A stretch of DNA of 64,000 nucleotides from Vibrio zhugei (GCF_003716875.1 NZ_CP033078.1:1054001-1118000); one strand, 5' to 3'; counted from the stretch's first letter, positions 34,257-44,225 are shown. Program-made: numbers and translations. The notes: generated from the letters alone by a model not told the origin.

Positions 34257-35111
34257 ATGGATACGAACAAACGACATACTTTGATAGGGCAATGCATTGC
34301 CGAATTTATTGGTACGGGATTACTGATCTTTTTCGGTGTCGGTTGCGTGGCGGCAGCCGTGTTGACCGGCGCGCAGTTTGGTCAGTGGGAGATCAGTATT
34401 ATCTGGGGCTTCGGTGTGGCTGTGGCGATCTATTGTACGGCTGGGGTGTCTGGTGCACACCTCAATCCAGCAGTGACCATTGCGTTAACGGCCTTTCACG
34501 GTTTCAATAAGGCGAAAGTCATTCCCTATATCCTCTCTCAGCTGGCTGGTGCATTTTGCTCAGCGGCATTAGTTTATGCGCTTTACTCTCCGCTGTTTAC
34601 GCAATATGAAGTGACCCATAATATTGCTCGCAGTAGTGAGGCGGCTTTAGCAACGGCGGGAATATTTTCTACCTACCCTAATCCTCTCTTATCTTTTGGT
34701 GGGGCATTCTTTGTTGAGTTTACGATTACGGCGGTATTGATGTTTGCGATACTGGCGTTAGGTGATGAGCACAATGGCGCGCCGCGCGGACCTGTTGCGC
34801 CTTTGCTGATTGGTATCGTTATTGCTGTTATCGGTGGCTCGTTAGGTCCATTGACAGGATTTGCAATGAACCCTGCGCGTGACTTTGGTCCTAAGTTGTT
34901 TGCTTACTTGGCCGGCTGGGATTACGCCTTAACAGGCGCAAAAGATATCCCTTATTTCATTGTACCGATTTTAGGACCGATTGCTGGGGCATGCTTCGGC
35001 GGCTGGTTATACCCGAAAGTGATCGCAACCTATTTGCCACAACAAGGCCATGGTTGCACCATTCCAAACCAATGTGAAACAGTAGAAGAAAATGAACAAG
35101 CGCATGCTTGA
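34257..35111 (+). CDS. glpF: Glycerol facilitator GlpF
   Basis: 284 residues, six membrane helices and two half-helices. The two NPA boxes are [12 protein letters not shown] and [13 protein letters not shown]; Asp after the second NPAR marks the glycerol-conducting branch rather than water-specific aquaporins. It allows glycerol to diffuse into the cell, where GlpK traps it. The gene starts ATG at 34257 with AAGGA upstream and is followed by glpK after 28 bases. C-terminal tail is acidic ([11 protein letters not shown]). Confidence 0.97.
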   Translation: MDTNKRHTLIGQCIAEFIGTGLLIFFGVGCVAAAVLTGAQFGQWEISIIWGFGVAVAIYCTAGVSGAHLNPAVTIALTAFHGFNKAKVIPYILSQLAGAFCSAALVYALYSPLFTQYEVTHNIARSSEAALATAGIFSTYPNPLLSFGGAFFVEFTITAVLMFAILALGDEHNGAPRGPVAPLLIGIVIAVIGGSLGPLTGFAMNPARDFGPKLFAYLAGWDYALTGAKDIPYFIVPILGPIAGACFGGWLYPKVIATYLPQQGHGCTIPNQCETVEENEQAHA

Positions 35112-35139
35112 GATAAAAGAATATAACAAGGATTTTAAC

Positions 35140-36660
35140 ATGACTGATCAAAAATACATTGTTGCTCTTGACCAAGGCACAACCAGCTCTCGTGCAGTTA
35201 TTCTGGATCATGATTCCAATATCGTTAGCACTGCGCAGCGAGAATTTACTCAAATTTATCCTCAGGCAGGGTGGGTTGAGCATGACGCATTAGAAATCTA
35301 TGCAACACAAAGTTCTGTATTGGTGGAAGTACTGGGTCAATCGGGGATTCGCAGTGATCAAATTGCTGGGGTTGGGATCACTAACCAACGTGAAACCACC
35401 ATTGTTTGGAATAAAGAAACGGGTAAGCCTGTTTATAACGCCATTGTTTGGCAATGTCGCCGCACGGCAGAAATTTGTGAAGAGCTCAAAGAGCGAGGCT
35501 TAGATGAGTATGTTCGTGAAGCGACAGGTTTGTTGATCGACCCTTATTTCTCAGGTACTAAAATCAAATGGATTCTTGATAATGTTGAGGGTGCCCGTGA
35601 AGACGCGGAAGCAGGTAAGCTGCTATTTGGTACTGTCGATACATGGCTTGTCTGGAAAATGACTCAGGGCCGTGTGCATGTTACTGACTATACCAATGCA
35701 TCACGTACCATGTTATTTAATATTAATGACAAATGCTGGGATCAAAAACTGTTGGATGAACTGGGTGTCCCCGCTTGTATGATGCCAGAAGTTCGCACCT
35801 CGTCAGAAGTGTACGGCCAAACCAACATTGGTGGTAAAGGCGGAACGCGGATTCCAATTGCTGGGATAGCAGGTGACCAGCAAGCGGCCTTATTTGGTCA
35901 AATGTGTGTGGAACCTGGGGAAGCTAAAAATACCTACGGTACAGGGTGTTTCTTATTAATGAACACAGGGCAAGAGAAGGTGTCGTCATCGCATGGATTG
36001 CTTACTACGTTAGCATGTGGCCCTAAAGGTGAGCCCGTTTACGCCTTAGAAGGGGCGGTCTTCATGGGTGGGGCTGCGATTCAGTGGCTGCGCGATGAAA
36101 TGAAACTGATTGATGACGCGATGGACTCAGAATACTTTGCGACCAAAGTTGACACCTCGAATGGTGTTTATGTGGTGCCGGCGTTTACTGGATTAGGGGC
36201 TCCCTACTGGGACGCTTACGCACGCGGTACGATTGTGGGATTAACGCGGGGTGTCAATTCATCGCACATTGTTCGTGCAACATTGGAAAGTATTGCGTAT
36301 CAAACACGCGATGTACTGGATGCAATGCAAGCCGATTCAGGGATTCGTTTGGCAGCGCTGAAAGTCGACGGTGGCGCTGTGGCGAACGATTTCTTGATGC
36401 AATTCCAATCTGACGTGTTAGATACGGAAGTATTACGTCCAGAGGTCACGGAAGTGACGGCCTTGGGCTCCGCTTACTTAGCTGGCTTGGCGGTTGGTTT
36501 TTGGGATAGCATTGAAGAAGTACGTAATAAAGCGACGATTGAGCGCCAATTTACGCCACATCATGACGAAGAAAAACGTAACCGTCGTTACAAAGGTTGG
36601 AAGCGAGCAGTGAAATGTGCACAGGTATGGGCAGAACTGCATGCAGAAGACGATGAATAG
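35140..36660 (+). CDS. glpK: Glycerol kinase GlpK
   Basis: Phosphorylates glycerol to sn-glycerol-3-phosphate with ATP. 506 residues against 502 in E. coli. FGGY-kinase marks: [15 protein letters not shown], glycerol-binding [33 protein letters not shown], and the signature [17 protein letters not shown]. The ATG at 35140 has AAGGA upstream; an open extension to 35092 overlaps glpF and is not used. It is co-transcribed with glpF and ends in a strong terminator. Confidence 0.97.
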   Translation: MTDQKYIVALDQGTTSSRAVILDHDSNIVSTAQREFTQIYPQAGWVEHDALEIYATQSSVLVEVLGQSGIRSDQIAGVGITNQRETTIVWNKETGKPVYNAIVWQCRRTAEICEELKERGLDEYVREATGLLIDPYFSGTKIKWILDNVEGAREDAEAGKLLFGTVDTWLVWKMTQGRVHVTDYTNASRTMLFNINDKCWDQKLLDELGVPACMMPEVRTSSEVYGQTNIGGKGGTRIPIAGIAGDQQAALFGQMCVEPGEAKNTYGTGCFLLMNTGQEKVSSSHGLLTTLACGPKGEPVYALEGAVFMGGAAIQWLRDEMKLIDDAMDSEYFATKVDTSNGVYVVPAFTGLGAPYWDAYARGTIVGLTRGVNSSHIVRATLESIAYQTRDVLDAMQADSGIRLAALKVDGGAVANDFLMQFQSDVLDTEVLRPEVTEVTALGSAYLAGLAVGFWDSIEEVRNKATIERQFTPHHDEEKRNRRYKGWKRAVKCAQVWAELHAEDDE

Positions 36661-36687
36661 TTGATACGCTAACACCATGACCGATTT

Positions 36688-36715
36688 AAGAGTGCTCGAA
36701 TGAGCACTCTTTTTA
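36688..36715 (+). terminator. Terminator after glpFK
   Basis: AAGAGTGCTC / GAGCACTCTT perfect 10-bp stem with a GAAT loop, followed by TTTTTATT. Confidence 0.93.
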
Positions 36716-36827
36716 TTGGTTCGGCTATTGAATGTCAGTTTTACTTCTATAATGGTGAAAATTGACGCAAAATATCCGCTTAATACGCCAGTGGCGGTAT
36801 CGGGATACAATCAAGTAGGGAGTCATA

Positions 36828-37598
36828 GTGAAGCAACTACCTCGGCATCAAAAGATTATTGAACTGGTGAAAAACCAAGGTTATATCAGTACTGAAGAAT
36901 TGGTGGAACGGTTTAACGTCAGCCCTCAGACCATCCGACGAGATTTGAATGAACTGGCAAATGAAAATCTGATTCGTCGCTATCACGGTGGAGCAACCAC
37001 ACCACTGAGCTCTGAAAACACCTCGTATTTAACGCGTAAATCGCAGAATCTCGATGAGAAAGACCTTATCGCTGCAGAAGTTGCTCAGCATATCCCTGAT
37101 GGGGCGACATTGTTTATTGACATCGGTACCACTCCAGAAGCCGTTGCCCATGAGTTAAATAAACAACATAAAAGATTACGCATTGTGACCAACAACTTAA
37201 ATGTGGCAAGCATTTTACTGAGCAATCCAGAAATGACGGTGATTTTGGCGGGGGGTGAAGTGCGTGACAGAGACGGTGGCATTGTCGGAGAAGCAACCTT
37301 AGATTTTATTCAACAATTTCGTTTAGATTTCGGCATCTTAGGGATCAGCGGCATTGATTTTGATGGTTCACTATTGGATTTTGATTACCATGAAGTGCGC
37401 GTTAAGCAGGCGATTATTGAAAATAGCCGTCGTGTCTACTTAGCCGTTGACCATAGCAAATTTGGTCGAAACGCCATGGTCAAATTGGGAAATATAGCGC
37501 AGATTGATATGTTGATTACCAACCAAACCCCGCCAGAAGGCATCGTCTCGATTCTGAAAGAACATGACATCCCACTTCAGGTTGCGTCATCGCTATAA
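36828..37598 (+). CDS. glpR: Glycerol-3-phosphate regulon repressor GlpR
   Basis: DeoR-family repressor, 256 residues (E. coli 252). N-terminal HTH: ISTEELVERFNVSPQTIRRDL at residues 19-39, then the DeoR sugar-sensor domain with IDIGTTPEAVAHEL, GGEVRDRDGGIVGEA and YLAVDHSKFGR. Start is GTG at 36828, supported by AGGGAG at 36817-36822. It lies between glpFK and glpD, and binds the operators seen before glpF and glpD; glycerol-3-phosphate is the known inducer in the family. Confidence 0.95.
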   Translation: MKQLPRHQKIIELVKNQGYISTEELVERFNVSPQTIRRDLNELANENLIRRYHGGATTPLSSENTSYLTRKSQNLDEKDLIAAEVAQHIPDGATLFIDIGTTPEAVAHELNKQHKRLRIVTNNLNVASILLSNPEMTVILAGGEVRDRDGGIVGEATLDFIQQFRLDFGILGISGIDFDGSLLDFDYHEVRVKQAIIENSRRVYLAVDHSKFGRNAMVKLGNIAQIDMLITNQTPPEGIVSILKEHDIPLQVASSL

Positions 37599-37627
37599 AC
37601 ACTACAAAACTGTTTCATTTTTATAAC

Positions 37628-37664
37628 AAGCACGGTTCCTAATGTTGGAATGGTGCTTTTTTTG
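37628..37664 (+). terminator. Terminator after glpR
   Basis: AAGCAC and GTTCC arms pair with GGAA and GTGCTT, with a T-run of seven after the stem. Confidence 0.85.
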
Positions 37665-37677
37665 TGCTCAAATCACA

Positions 37678-37720
37678 CAAACGAACATAAACGAAAATAA
37701 TTAATGATCATAAACGAAAG
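37678..37720 (+). promoter_or_regulatory. Candidate GlpR operators before glpD
   Basis: AACGAACATAAACGAAAAT and, after 10 bases, ATAAACGAAAG: three CGAA half-sites in about 40 bases, like those before glpF. It lies 65-105 bases before glpD. Confidence 0.6.
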
Positions 37721-37783
37721 TTGAGTTAAGGTGTTTATTAACACGTTAATGAATATTTTCTCACCTATTTTCAAGGTTTGGTT

Positions 37784-39340
37784 ATGAAGAATTACACATC
37801 AGAATCAGCAAATAATGTGCTCGATATCATCATCGTCGGCGGTGGAATTAACGGTGCCGGAATCGCTGCTGATGCCTCAGGTCGTGGGCTAACCGTGGGA
37901 TTATATGAAGCGAATGACTTTGCTTCGGCGACCTCATCAGCCAGTTCAAAATTGATCCATGGGGGGTTACGCTACCTCGAGCACTATGAGTTTCGTTTAG
38001 TGTCTGAGGCGTTAGCGGAGCGGGAAGTCTTATTGAAAAAAGCGCCTCATATTGCATTTCCTATGCGCTTTCGTTTGCCTCATCGTCCTTTTTTACGTCC
38101 TGCATGGATGATTCGTTGCGGACTGTTCTTATATGATCATCTCGGTAAGCGTTCCACCCTGCCTTCTAGCCATAAGGTTGATTTGAGTAAAACCGGCTAT
38201 ATGAAACCAGAAATGAAAATCGGTTTTGAATACTCAGACTGTTGGGTCGACGATGCTCGTATGACACTGTTAAATGTGATGCAAGCCAATGAGAATGGCG
38301 CCGAGACTCGTAACTATTGTTTGGTCGAAAAAGCCGAGCGAGTCGGTGAATTATGGGAAGTTACGGTATTAGATCAGAATACGGGCGAGCGCTTTACTCG
38401 CCAAGCGCACGCGTTAGTCAATGCCGCGGGTCCATGGGTAAAACAATTCTACGATACCGCCATTCACACACCGGCTCCGCGTGGCGTTCGTCTGATCCAA
38501 GGCTCTCATTTAGTGGTGCCGCGTTTACATGATGATCCGCAAGCCTATATTTTACAGAATAAAGATAACCGTATCGTTTTTGTCATTCCATACTTGGATA
38601 AGTTCTCCATCGTTGGGACGACTGACCAAGAATATAAAGGCGACCCGCGTGAAGTGACCATTACGGAAACAGAGATCGACTATTTATTGGATGTGGTGAA
38701 TCAACACTTTGTTAAACGATTAGAGCGGAGTGACATTGTGTGGTCATACAGTGGGGTTCGCCCGCTGTGTGATGATGAATCCGATTCCCCTCAAGCCATT
38801 ACGCGCGATTACACCTTGGAGCTTGAACAAACCCACAATCAGGCGCCAGCGTTAACCATTTTTGGTGGAAAATTGACGACTTATCGTAAACTTGCGGAGT
38901 CGGCTATGAAAAAACTAGCGACATTTTTCCCACAGATGGGACAACCTTGGACAGCCACTCAAGCTCTGCCTGGTGGTGAATTTAGTTGTTCACGGGATCA
39001 GTTGACCCAATCGATTTGCAGTCAGTATCCATGGCTCTCTGAAGAAACGGCATTTCGCTATGTCAATCAATATGGCACGTATAGCTGGGCGATATTAGAT
39101 GGAAAATCAAGCGAAGCCGACATGGGCCGTGTATTTGCAGAAGGCGTTTATCAAAGTGAAATTGATTATATGATTGCCAAAGAATTTGTAAAAACCGGGA
39201 CAGATGCATTATGGCGCCGCAGTAAGCTGGGCTTGTATTTGGATGACTCGCAACAAGCGGAAGTCGATGCCTATATCAAGCAGGTGATTGCCAATAGTCA
39301 ACCAGAGCATTCCGGTTTCCCGTTGTCACAAGCCGGCTAG
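37784..39340 (+). CDS. glpD: Aerobic glycerol-3-phosphate dehydrogenase GlpD
   Basis: Membrane-bound flavoenzyme that oxidises glycerol-3-phosphate to dihydroxyacetone phosphate and reduces quinone. 518 residues, normal (E. coli 501). FAD motif DIIIVGGGINGAGIAADASG at residues 13-32, family signature ASATSSASSKLIHGGLRYLE, and FGGKLTTYRKLAE in the C-terminal part. Start is the ATG at 37784 with AAGG at 37773-37776; an upstream TTG at 37778 is too close to that site. It is monocistronic and ends in a strong terminator. Confidence 0.97.
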   Translation: MKNYTSESANNVLDIIIVGGGINGAGIAADASGRGLTVGLYEANDFASATSSASSKLIHGGLRYLEHYEFRLVSEALAEREVLLKKAPHIAFPMRFRLPHRPFLRPAWMIRCGLFLYDHLGKRSTLPSSHKVDLSKTGYMKPEMKIGFEYSDCWVDDARMTLLNVMQANENGAETRNYCLVEKAERVGELWEVTVLDQNTGERFTRQAHALVNAAGPWVKQFYDTAIHTPAPRGVRLIQGSHLVVPRLHDDPQAYILQNKDNRIVFVIPYLDKFSIVGTTDQEYKGDPREVTITETEIDYLLDVVNQHFVKRLERSDIVWSYSGVRPLCDDESDSPQAITRDYTLELEQTHNQAPALTIFGGKLTTYRKLAESAMKKLATFFPQMGQPWTATQALPGGEFSCSRDQLTQSICSQYPWLSEETAFRYVNQYGTYSWAILDGKSSEADMGRVFAEGVYQSEIDYMIAKEFVKTGTDALWRRSKLGLYLDDSQQAEVDAYIKQVIANSQPEHSGFPLSQAG

Positions 39341-39381
39341 TATGACCAATTTGCACGTTTATTGTGCGTGACTCAACAGGC

Positions 39382-39416
39382 GAAAAAGCTCAAACCTCGG
39401 TTTGGGCTTTTTTTTA
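39382..39416 (+). terminator. Terminator after glpD
   Basis: AAAAAGCTCAAAC pairs with GTTTGGGCTTTTT around CTCG (one T-G pair), followed by more T. The A-rich left arm means it could also work on the other strand. Confidence 0.9.
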
Positions 39417-39461
39417 TGATCAACAAACGGGGACGTCTGGAGTGATTGGAACTGGTTTTTA

Positions 39462-39479
39462 GTTATGTTATAACATAAC
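39462..39479. promoter_or_regulatory. Zur box before folE2
   Basis: GTTATGTTATAACATAAC is a perfect 18-bp palindrome, 29 bases before the folE2 ATG. It matches the gammaproteobacterial Zur consensus core (TGTTATANTATAACA type). The gene behind it, folE2, is a known Zur target in many bacteria, which supports the call. Confidence 0.88.
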
Positions 39480-39508
39480 AATATTTTATCTTTTCTTGTG
39501 GACACACT

Positions 39509-40432
39509 ATGAACCATCATCTCGCTCTTCCCGATGTCATTCACACCGAAAAAGCCGCGATTCCCGCGAACCTACAATGGGTCGGGATGTCGGCGGTATC
39601 TCTTCCCTGTTTTGTAAGGCATTCAGAATCCATCATTACGCCCGTGACCTCGAGTGCTAACGTGTATGTCAGTTTGGATTCACCGGATGAAAAGGGCATT
39701 CATATGTCACGTTTGTATCGTTTGTTACACCAGCAACTGACTCAGCAAACGCTGACCGTCGAACGGATTGAGGCGTTTCTACGACACATGGTGTCTTCTC
39801 AAGAGGGGGTCAGTGATGATGCCCGCTTGGAGTTGACATTCGATTTTCCCATGCAAAAGGCAGCACTACTGAGCGGACAAGTGGGGTATCAAACCTATTC
39901 TCTTGCATTCAATGTGAGCTTCCATCATGGTCAATGGCAGACGGAAGCCATCTTGCATATTCCCTATTCGAGCACGTGTCCGTGCTCCGCCTCTTTATCC
40001 CGTCAATTACTTGCTGAGGCAATTGATGATCAATTTGCCACCGCGGCGATTAATAAAGAGGCGCTGCTTGCTTGGGTCACTTCACCGCAAGGCAGTATTG
40101 CGACGCCGCACAGTCAACGCTCATTTGCCTACATTCACCTCTACTGGGACCGGTTATGCTGCCCTGATTTTGCGAGCCTTATTGGTGAGGTTGAGCAAGC
40201 GCTTGGTACACCGGTACAAACCATGGTGAAGCGCGAAGATGAACAAGAATTTGCACGTTTAAATGGGCAGAATCTCATGTTTTGTGAAGATGCGGCTCGC
40301 AAAGTTAAGCACGCTTTATCGGCGATGGCTGATCTTAGTGACTATTGGTTTAAAATCGAACACCAAGAAAGTTTGCATGCTCACAATGCAGTTGCCATAG
40401 GACGCAAATCGCATGGGATATCGAGAGAGTAA
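39509..40432 (+). CDS. folE2: GTP cyclohydrolase FolE2 (type IB)
   Basis: Converts GTP to 7,8-dihydroneopterin triphosphate for folate synthesis. 307 residues, the FolE2 family size. The N-terminal part includes LQWVGMSAVSLPCF; the catalytic Cys lies in IPYSSTCPCSASLSRQLL, and EDAARKVKHAL is near the C-terminus. This form accepts metals other than zinc and substitutes for zinc-dependent FolE when zinc is scarce. The Zur box 29 bases upstream of the ATG fits this: repression with zinc, expression without. Confidence 0.95.
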   Translation: MNHHLALPDVIHTEKAAIPANLQWVGMSAVSLPCFVRHSESIITPVTSSANVYVSLDSPDEKGIHMSRLYRLLHQQLTQQTLTVERIEAFLRHMVSSQEGVSDDARLELTFDFPMQKAALLSGQVGYQTYSLAFNVSFHHGQWQTEAILHIPYSSTCPCSASLSRQLLAEAIDDQFATAAINKEALLAWVTSPQGSIATPHSQRSFAYIHLYWDRLCCPDFASLIGEVEQALGTPVQTMVKREDEQEFARLNGQNLMFCEDAARKVKHALSAMADLSDYWFKIEHQESLHAHNAVAIGRKSHGISRE

Positions 40433-40594
40433 ACAATGGAGATCGGTACCTGTATGTAAATACGACAGTGCCATTGAGGCTTAACCTAGCGTTCTAACCT
40501 GTTGATTTACTATTTAATGTGTGCGGATATTGATACAGGCTTGACAAAAAACTCACTTAATTGAGAAGCGGTGTTTACATAATAGAAGTGAATG

Positions 40595-40618
40595 GCCATT
40601 ATGATAATGGCTATTTTT
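40595..40618 (+). terminator. Possible terminator after folE2
   Basis: GCCATTAT-G-ATAATGGC, a perfect 17-bp palindrome followed by TATTTTTA. It lies 163 bases after folE2 and 49 bases before the OmpA-like gene. Confidence 0.5.
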
Positions 40619-40666
40619 ACTTATGGTATTATGAATTCGAACCCGAGGCAGTGAATAGGAATAGTT

Positions 40667-41332
40667 ATGAAAAAATGTGTGTTGTTAATGATGATTGTCG
40701 TGGGGCTCTCTGGTTGTGAAGCGACACAACGCCAGAACGCGACAACGGGAGAGCAAGAAACTAACTCCACCACAAAAGGCGCTTTAATTGGCGCATTCGC
40801 AGGGGCGCTGACAGGCTTGGCTACAGGCAGCGATGCGACAGAACGTCGTCAACATGCTCTTGTGGGTCTAGCGGGTGGTGCTGCTGTCGGCGCTGGTACT
40901 GGATACTACTTGGATCGTCAAGAATCGGCGCTGCGTAAAGAGCTGATGAACTCGGGTGTTCAGGTGAAACGGGTGAATGAAAATAAACTGGTTCTTGTGA
41001 TGCAAAACGGCATTGGCTTTGCCTCCGATTCCTCGAATCTGGCACCAAGTATCTACAATACGCTCAATGGTGTCGCTAAAATTCTAGTGGAATACCCTAA
41101 AACGCGTTTATCGATTGTTGGCCATACGGACAGCACGGGAAGTGCCGCTTATAACCAGAACTTGTCTTTAAAACGTGCCAGCTCTGTAAAAGCGTACTTA
41201 TCAGGTCAAAACGTGTCTTCATCTCGAATGACGGTACAAGGTCGTGGTGAAACACAACCTATCTGTGATAACAGCACCGCGCAAGGTCGTCAGTGTAACC
41301 GCCGTGTTGAAATTTCTATAGAGCCGAAATAA
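40667..41332 (+). CDS. OmpA-domain lipoprotein (YiaD-like)
   Basis: 221 residues. Lipoprotein signal with lipobox LSGC at residues about 14-17, a polar linker, then a glycine-zipper hydrophobic segment (ALIGAFAGALTGLATG and GLAGGAAVGAGTGYYLD), and a C-terminal OmpA-type peptidoglycan-binding domain: IGFASDSSNLAPSIYNTL, IVGHTDSTGSAAYNQNLS and the end GRQCNRRVEISIEPK. Likely outer-membrane lipoprotein that contacts peptidoglycan. The domain order is the same as in YiaD. Monocistronic. Confidence 0.9.
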   Translation: MKKCVLLMMIVVGLSGCEATQRQNATTGEQETNSTTKGALIGAFAGALTGLATGSDATERRQHALVGLAGGAAVGAGTGYYLDRQESALRKELMNSGVQVKRVNENKLVLVMQNGIGFASDSSNLAPSIYNTLNGVAKILVEYPKTRLSIVGHTDSTGSAAYNQNLSLKRASSVKAYLSGQNVSSSRMTVQGRGETQPICDNSTAQGRQCNRRVEISIEPK

Positions 41333-41386
41333 ATCATCGCTCATCAGATGAAGTGATCCCACTTTGTTCCAAACTCATACCGACTC

Positions 41387-41412
41387 AAGGGCTGCCAATA
41401 AATGCAGCCCTT
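41387..41412 (+). terminator. Hairpin after the OmpA-like gene
   Basis: AAGGGCTGC / GCAGCCCTT, perfect 9-bp stem with an 8-base loop, 54 bases after the stop; only a few T are near (TTAAACGTTG), so efficiency is uncertain. Confidence 0.5.
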
Positions 41413-41556
41413 AAACGTTGTGTCACATGCTCCTATCGATTGAAGTGCTGAGTCACGTAAATAGACAAATTTTCAGGAGAATGCGCAGAGTTACCTCTAC
41501 ACTCTTTAGGTGATAACTGGAATAACAGGGCCTTTATGGCAATCAGGGAGTGAGCA

Positions 41557-43050
41557 GTGGCAGGTCAAACATATCAGGCTATCCGTTATAAGCAAGCTCA
41601 GTGGCGAGTAGTGGTTGTCTTTGTTATTGGCGTATTGATTACAATGAGTGGTCTGTTTTTTTGGTTACGCAGTGAGATAACAGCTCAAGCACACCAGAAA
41701 GCAGTGACAACGATTCATCATTTTGATGGCATCTTTACTTCCATTGATGATATGGCAGTGCAGCTCAAGCGATATCGTTCATTACCTTGTCGACAACTGC
41801 GTCAGATGATGGCGTCGCAAGCCTTACACATCCCTAGCAGTCTGGCTATCGAAGTGAAAACGCCCTCTGGTTACTGCAGTTCGCTTAATGGCAATGACTC
41901 CCAACCTGTCTTAATGCTAGCGGATTCTCAAGTGTTGGGTTTTTCGAACGGCTATTCACTACCAAACGTGCTCTATTATCGTCCTGATGCAGATACCGTC
42001 GTTGAATTGAATTTACGGTATTTTTTAGAACGTTTGGCCGTGGCGCCGACGTATGTTCATCTTGAGATGTCTTTTACTCGGAATCAGTCCATCAATCATA
42101 TGGCCAATGAAACAGGTTCGTCATTGGAGCGCTTAGTGGTCGCGTCGCCACGTTATCCTTACGTGTTCATTGCGACATTTCAATACCTGGACATGTTTGA
42201 GCATAACTATGTTGAGCTGATGGTCGCCTTATTGTGTCTCATTACGCTCCCTTGGCTGATTGCTCGTTGCTATTATCGCATGTTATTAAACTCTGATTGG
42301 TTAGCAAAAGAGATAAAACTCGGGATTGAGCAGGGAGAGTTTAAAGCGTATGTACAGCCGATAATGGATAGCCAGCATCGTGTCATTTACGGTGAAGTCC
42401 TTGTTCGTTGGCATCACCGCCAGTATGGGGTGATTCCTCCCGTTGAATTTATCGAGTTGCTTGAAAAAGCCAATCTTGCCTCACTGTTGTCTTCGACGTT
42501 ATTTACTCAAGTGATTGCCAAACTCACGCCGCACATGAGAACACAAACGCATGATTTTCATTTATCGTTTAATTTATCCGCACAGCAGCTCTTGAATCGG
42601 CACATTATTACTGACTGTCAGCGTTTTATTCAGGCAATGAATAATAAACGCATTCATCTTATTCTTGAATTAACCGAAAGAGAGCCCGTGATTAACAGCG
42701 AAAGTGTGTATACCGTCTATCAGGAGCTTTACCAATTAGGGGTACGGTTTGCGATTGATAATTTTGGCGTTGGCAATGCTAGCTTATTTTACATGCAAAT
42801 GTTTGCAGTCGATTATATAAAGCTTGACCAAAAATTTATCGAGTTAATTGGGAGTCACAGTGTCTACCAGGAGGCGATTCGTCATGTGTTGGATTTAGCG
42901 AAGCGTTTGAAAATACCGAGTGTCGCGGTGGGCGTGGAAAATCATCAGCAGTTTACCTATCTGCAAGAGTCGGGCGTGGATTACTACCAAGGGTATCTCT
43001 TTAGTAAACCCATACCGGTCAATGATTTTTTGAATGAGTGGTTGATATGA
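41557..43050 (+). CDS. CSS-motif EAL-domain c-di-GMP phosphodiesterase
   Basis: 497 residues. One transmembrane helix near residues 17-38, a periplasmic CSS-motif domain (two Cys, with YCSSLNG around residue 107), a second helix near 220-240, then a cytoplasmic EAL domain. Catalytic positions: EAL reads EVL (YGEVLVRW), Asn in FNLSAQQL, Glu in LILELTE, Lys in YIKLDQKFI and Glu in GVENHQQF are kept, but the DDFGTG loop reads DNFGVG, so one metal-binding Asp is replaced by Asn. Activity may be reduced or lost. In this class the periplasmic disulfide state controls the enzyme. GTG start with AGGGAG at 41545-41550. Confidence 0.87.
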   Translation: MAGQTYQAIRYKQAQWRVVVVFVIGVLITMSGLFFWLRSEITAQAHQKAVTTIHHFDGIFTSIDDMAVQLKRYRSLPCRQLRQMMASQALHIPSSLAIEVKTPSGYCSSLNGNDSQPVLMLADSQVLGFSNGYSLPNVLYYRPDADTVVELNLRYFLERLAVAPTYVHLEMSFTRNQSINHMANETGSSLERLVVASPRYPYVFIATFQYLDMFEHNYVELMVALLCLITLPWLIARCYYRMLLNSDWLAKEIKLGIEQGEFKAYVQPIMDSQHRVIYGEVLVRWHHRQYGVIPPVEFIELLEKANLASLLSSTLFTQVIAKLTPHMRTQTHDFHLSFNLSAQQLLNRHIITDCQRFIQAMNNKRIHLILELTEREPVINSESVYTVYQELYQLGVRFAIDNFGVGNASLFYMQMFAVDYIKLDQKFIELIGSHSVYQEAIRHVLDLAKRLKIPSVAVGVENHQQFTYLQESGVDYYQGYLFSKPIPVNDFLNEWLI

Positions 43051-43067
43051 TGCGTGGGTAAACGCAA

Positions 43068-43097
43068 CATCATGCTGGACAGGAGTCCAGCATGATG
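43068..43097. terminator. Hairpin between the EAL gene and the convergent oxidoreductase gene
   Basis: CATCATGCTGGAC / GTCCAGCATGATG, a perfect 13-bp stem with an AGGA loop. No T-run on either side, but it is the only termination candidate for the two convergent genes. Confidence 0.6.
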
Positions 43098-43105
43098 GGG
43101 CCACA

Positions 43106-44203
43106 TTACTGAGTGAGTAATGAAGTCAGTCCATGTGGTTGACAGCGTAAATATTGAGGCGCGGCTTGCACTGTTGCTCCGAGTTCAGCAGCAGCATGCC
43201 ACGGCCAGCGTGGGTCATATAGAATGCCACGCGCGAGGGCAATCGCATCGGCTTGGCCTCCGGATACGATGTCTTCGGCCTGTTGCGGTTCAGTAATCAA
43301 GCCAACAGCAATCACCGGCATATCGACATGTTGTTTGATGTCTTCTGCGAAGCCCACTTGATAGTTAGGGCCGACGTCAATGCGTTGTTGTGAGGTTAAT
43401 CCAGCACTTGAGACGTGCATGTAATCACATCCACGAGCATCTAACGCTTTGGATAAAGCGATGCTTTGCTCAATATCCCAGCCACCTTCGGCCCAATCAC
43501 TGGCACTAATACGGATCCCAATCACGAAATCAGCCGGTAGGGCAGCTTTAATCGCATCATAAACCGCTAACGTTAGGCGCATGCGGTTATCAAGTGAACC
43601 GCCATAGATGTCGGTACGTTGGTTGCTGAGCGGTGACAGAAATTGATGGAGCAAGTAGCCGTGAGCCGCATGAATTTCTACGCCAGCAAAACCGGCTTGA
43701 TAAGCACGCTGGGCCGCCTGAACAAACTGGGAAATCAGCTGTTCAATGTCTTGTTCTGTCATAGCTCGCGGAAGAGGGTCTTGCTCTGCATAGGGCAAGG
43801 CACTAGGCGCGATCGTTTGCCAACCGTTTTCCTGTACAGGAGCAATTGGCGCGCCACCATTCCATGGTAAATCGGTGGAAGCTTTGCGTCCAGCATGGCC
43901 GATTTGCATCACCATTGGGATGTCAGAATAGCGATGAACGTCATCGACGACGTCTCGCCATGCTTGTTCACACTTCGAGTTATAAATGCCAGAGTCGGCA
44001 TAGGAAATTCGTCCCTCAGAAGAAATGGCACTTGCCTCGACAATCAACAGACCGGCACCGGATTGGGCGAGCATACCATAATGCTGATGATGCCATGGTT
44101 GCACAACGCCTTGTTGGGCCGAATACATGCACATAGGCGCAATAATGATGCGATTGTTGAGCGTGATGGAGCCTACGTTGAGTGGGCTAAATAACGTTGC
44201 CAT
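43106..44203 (-). CDS. Old-yellow-enzyme family NADPH dehydrogenase (YqjM-like)
   Basis: FMN-dependent ene-reductase, 365 residues, TIM barrel. Marks: LNNRIIIAPMCMYSAQQG (the Cys/Met segment typical of the YqjM class), QIGHAGRKAST, GVEIHAAHGYLLHQFLSP with the substrate-binding His pair, NQRTDIYGGSLDNRMR, and phosphate-binding VGLITEPQQAEDI. It reduces activated double bonds (enones, nitro compounds) with NADPH. AAGGAG is seven bases before the ATG. A CRP-type palindrome lies 23 bases before the start. Monocistronic. Confidence 0.92.
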   Translation of the reverse strand: MATLFSPLNVGSITLNNRIIIAPMCMYSAQQGVVQPWHHQHYGMLAQSGAGLLIVEASAISSEGRISYADSGIYNSKCEQAWRDVVDDVHRYSDIPMVMQIGHAGRKASTDLPWNGGAPIAPVQENGWQTIAPSALPYAEQDPLPRAMTEQDIEQLISQFVQAAQRAYQAGFAGVEIHAAHGYLLHQFLSPLSNQRTDIYGGSLDNRMRLTLAVYDAIKAALPADFVIGIRISASDWAEGGWDIEQSIALSKALDARGCDYMHVSSAGLTSQQRIDVGPNYQVGFAEDIKQHVDMPVIAVGLITEPQQAEDIVSGGQADAIALARGILYDPRWPWHAAAELGATVQAAPQYLRCQPHGLTSLLTQ

Positions 44204-44225
44204 GAGAGTCTCCTTGAAAATAAAA

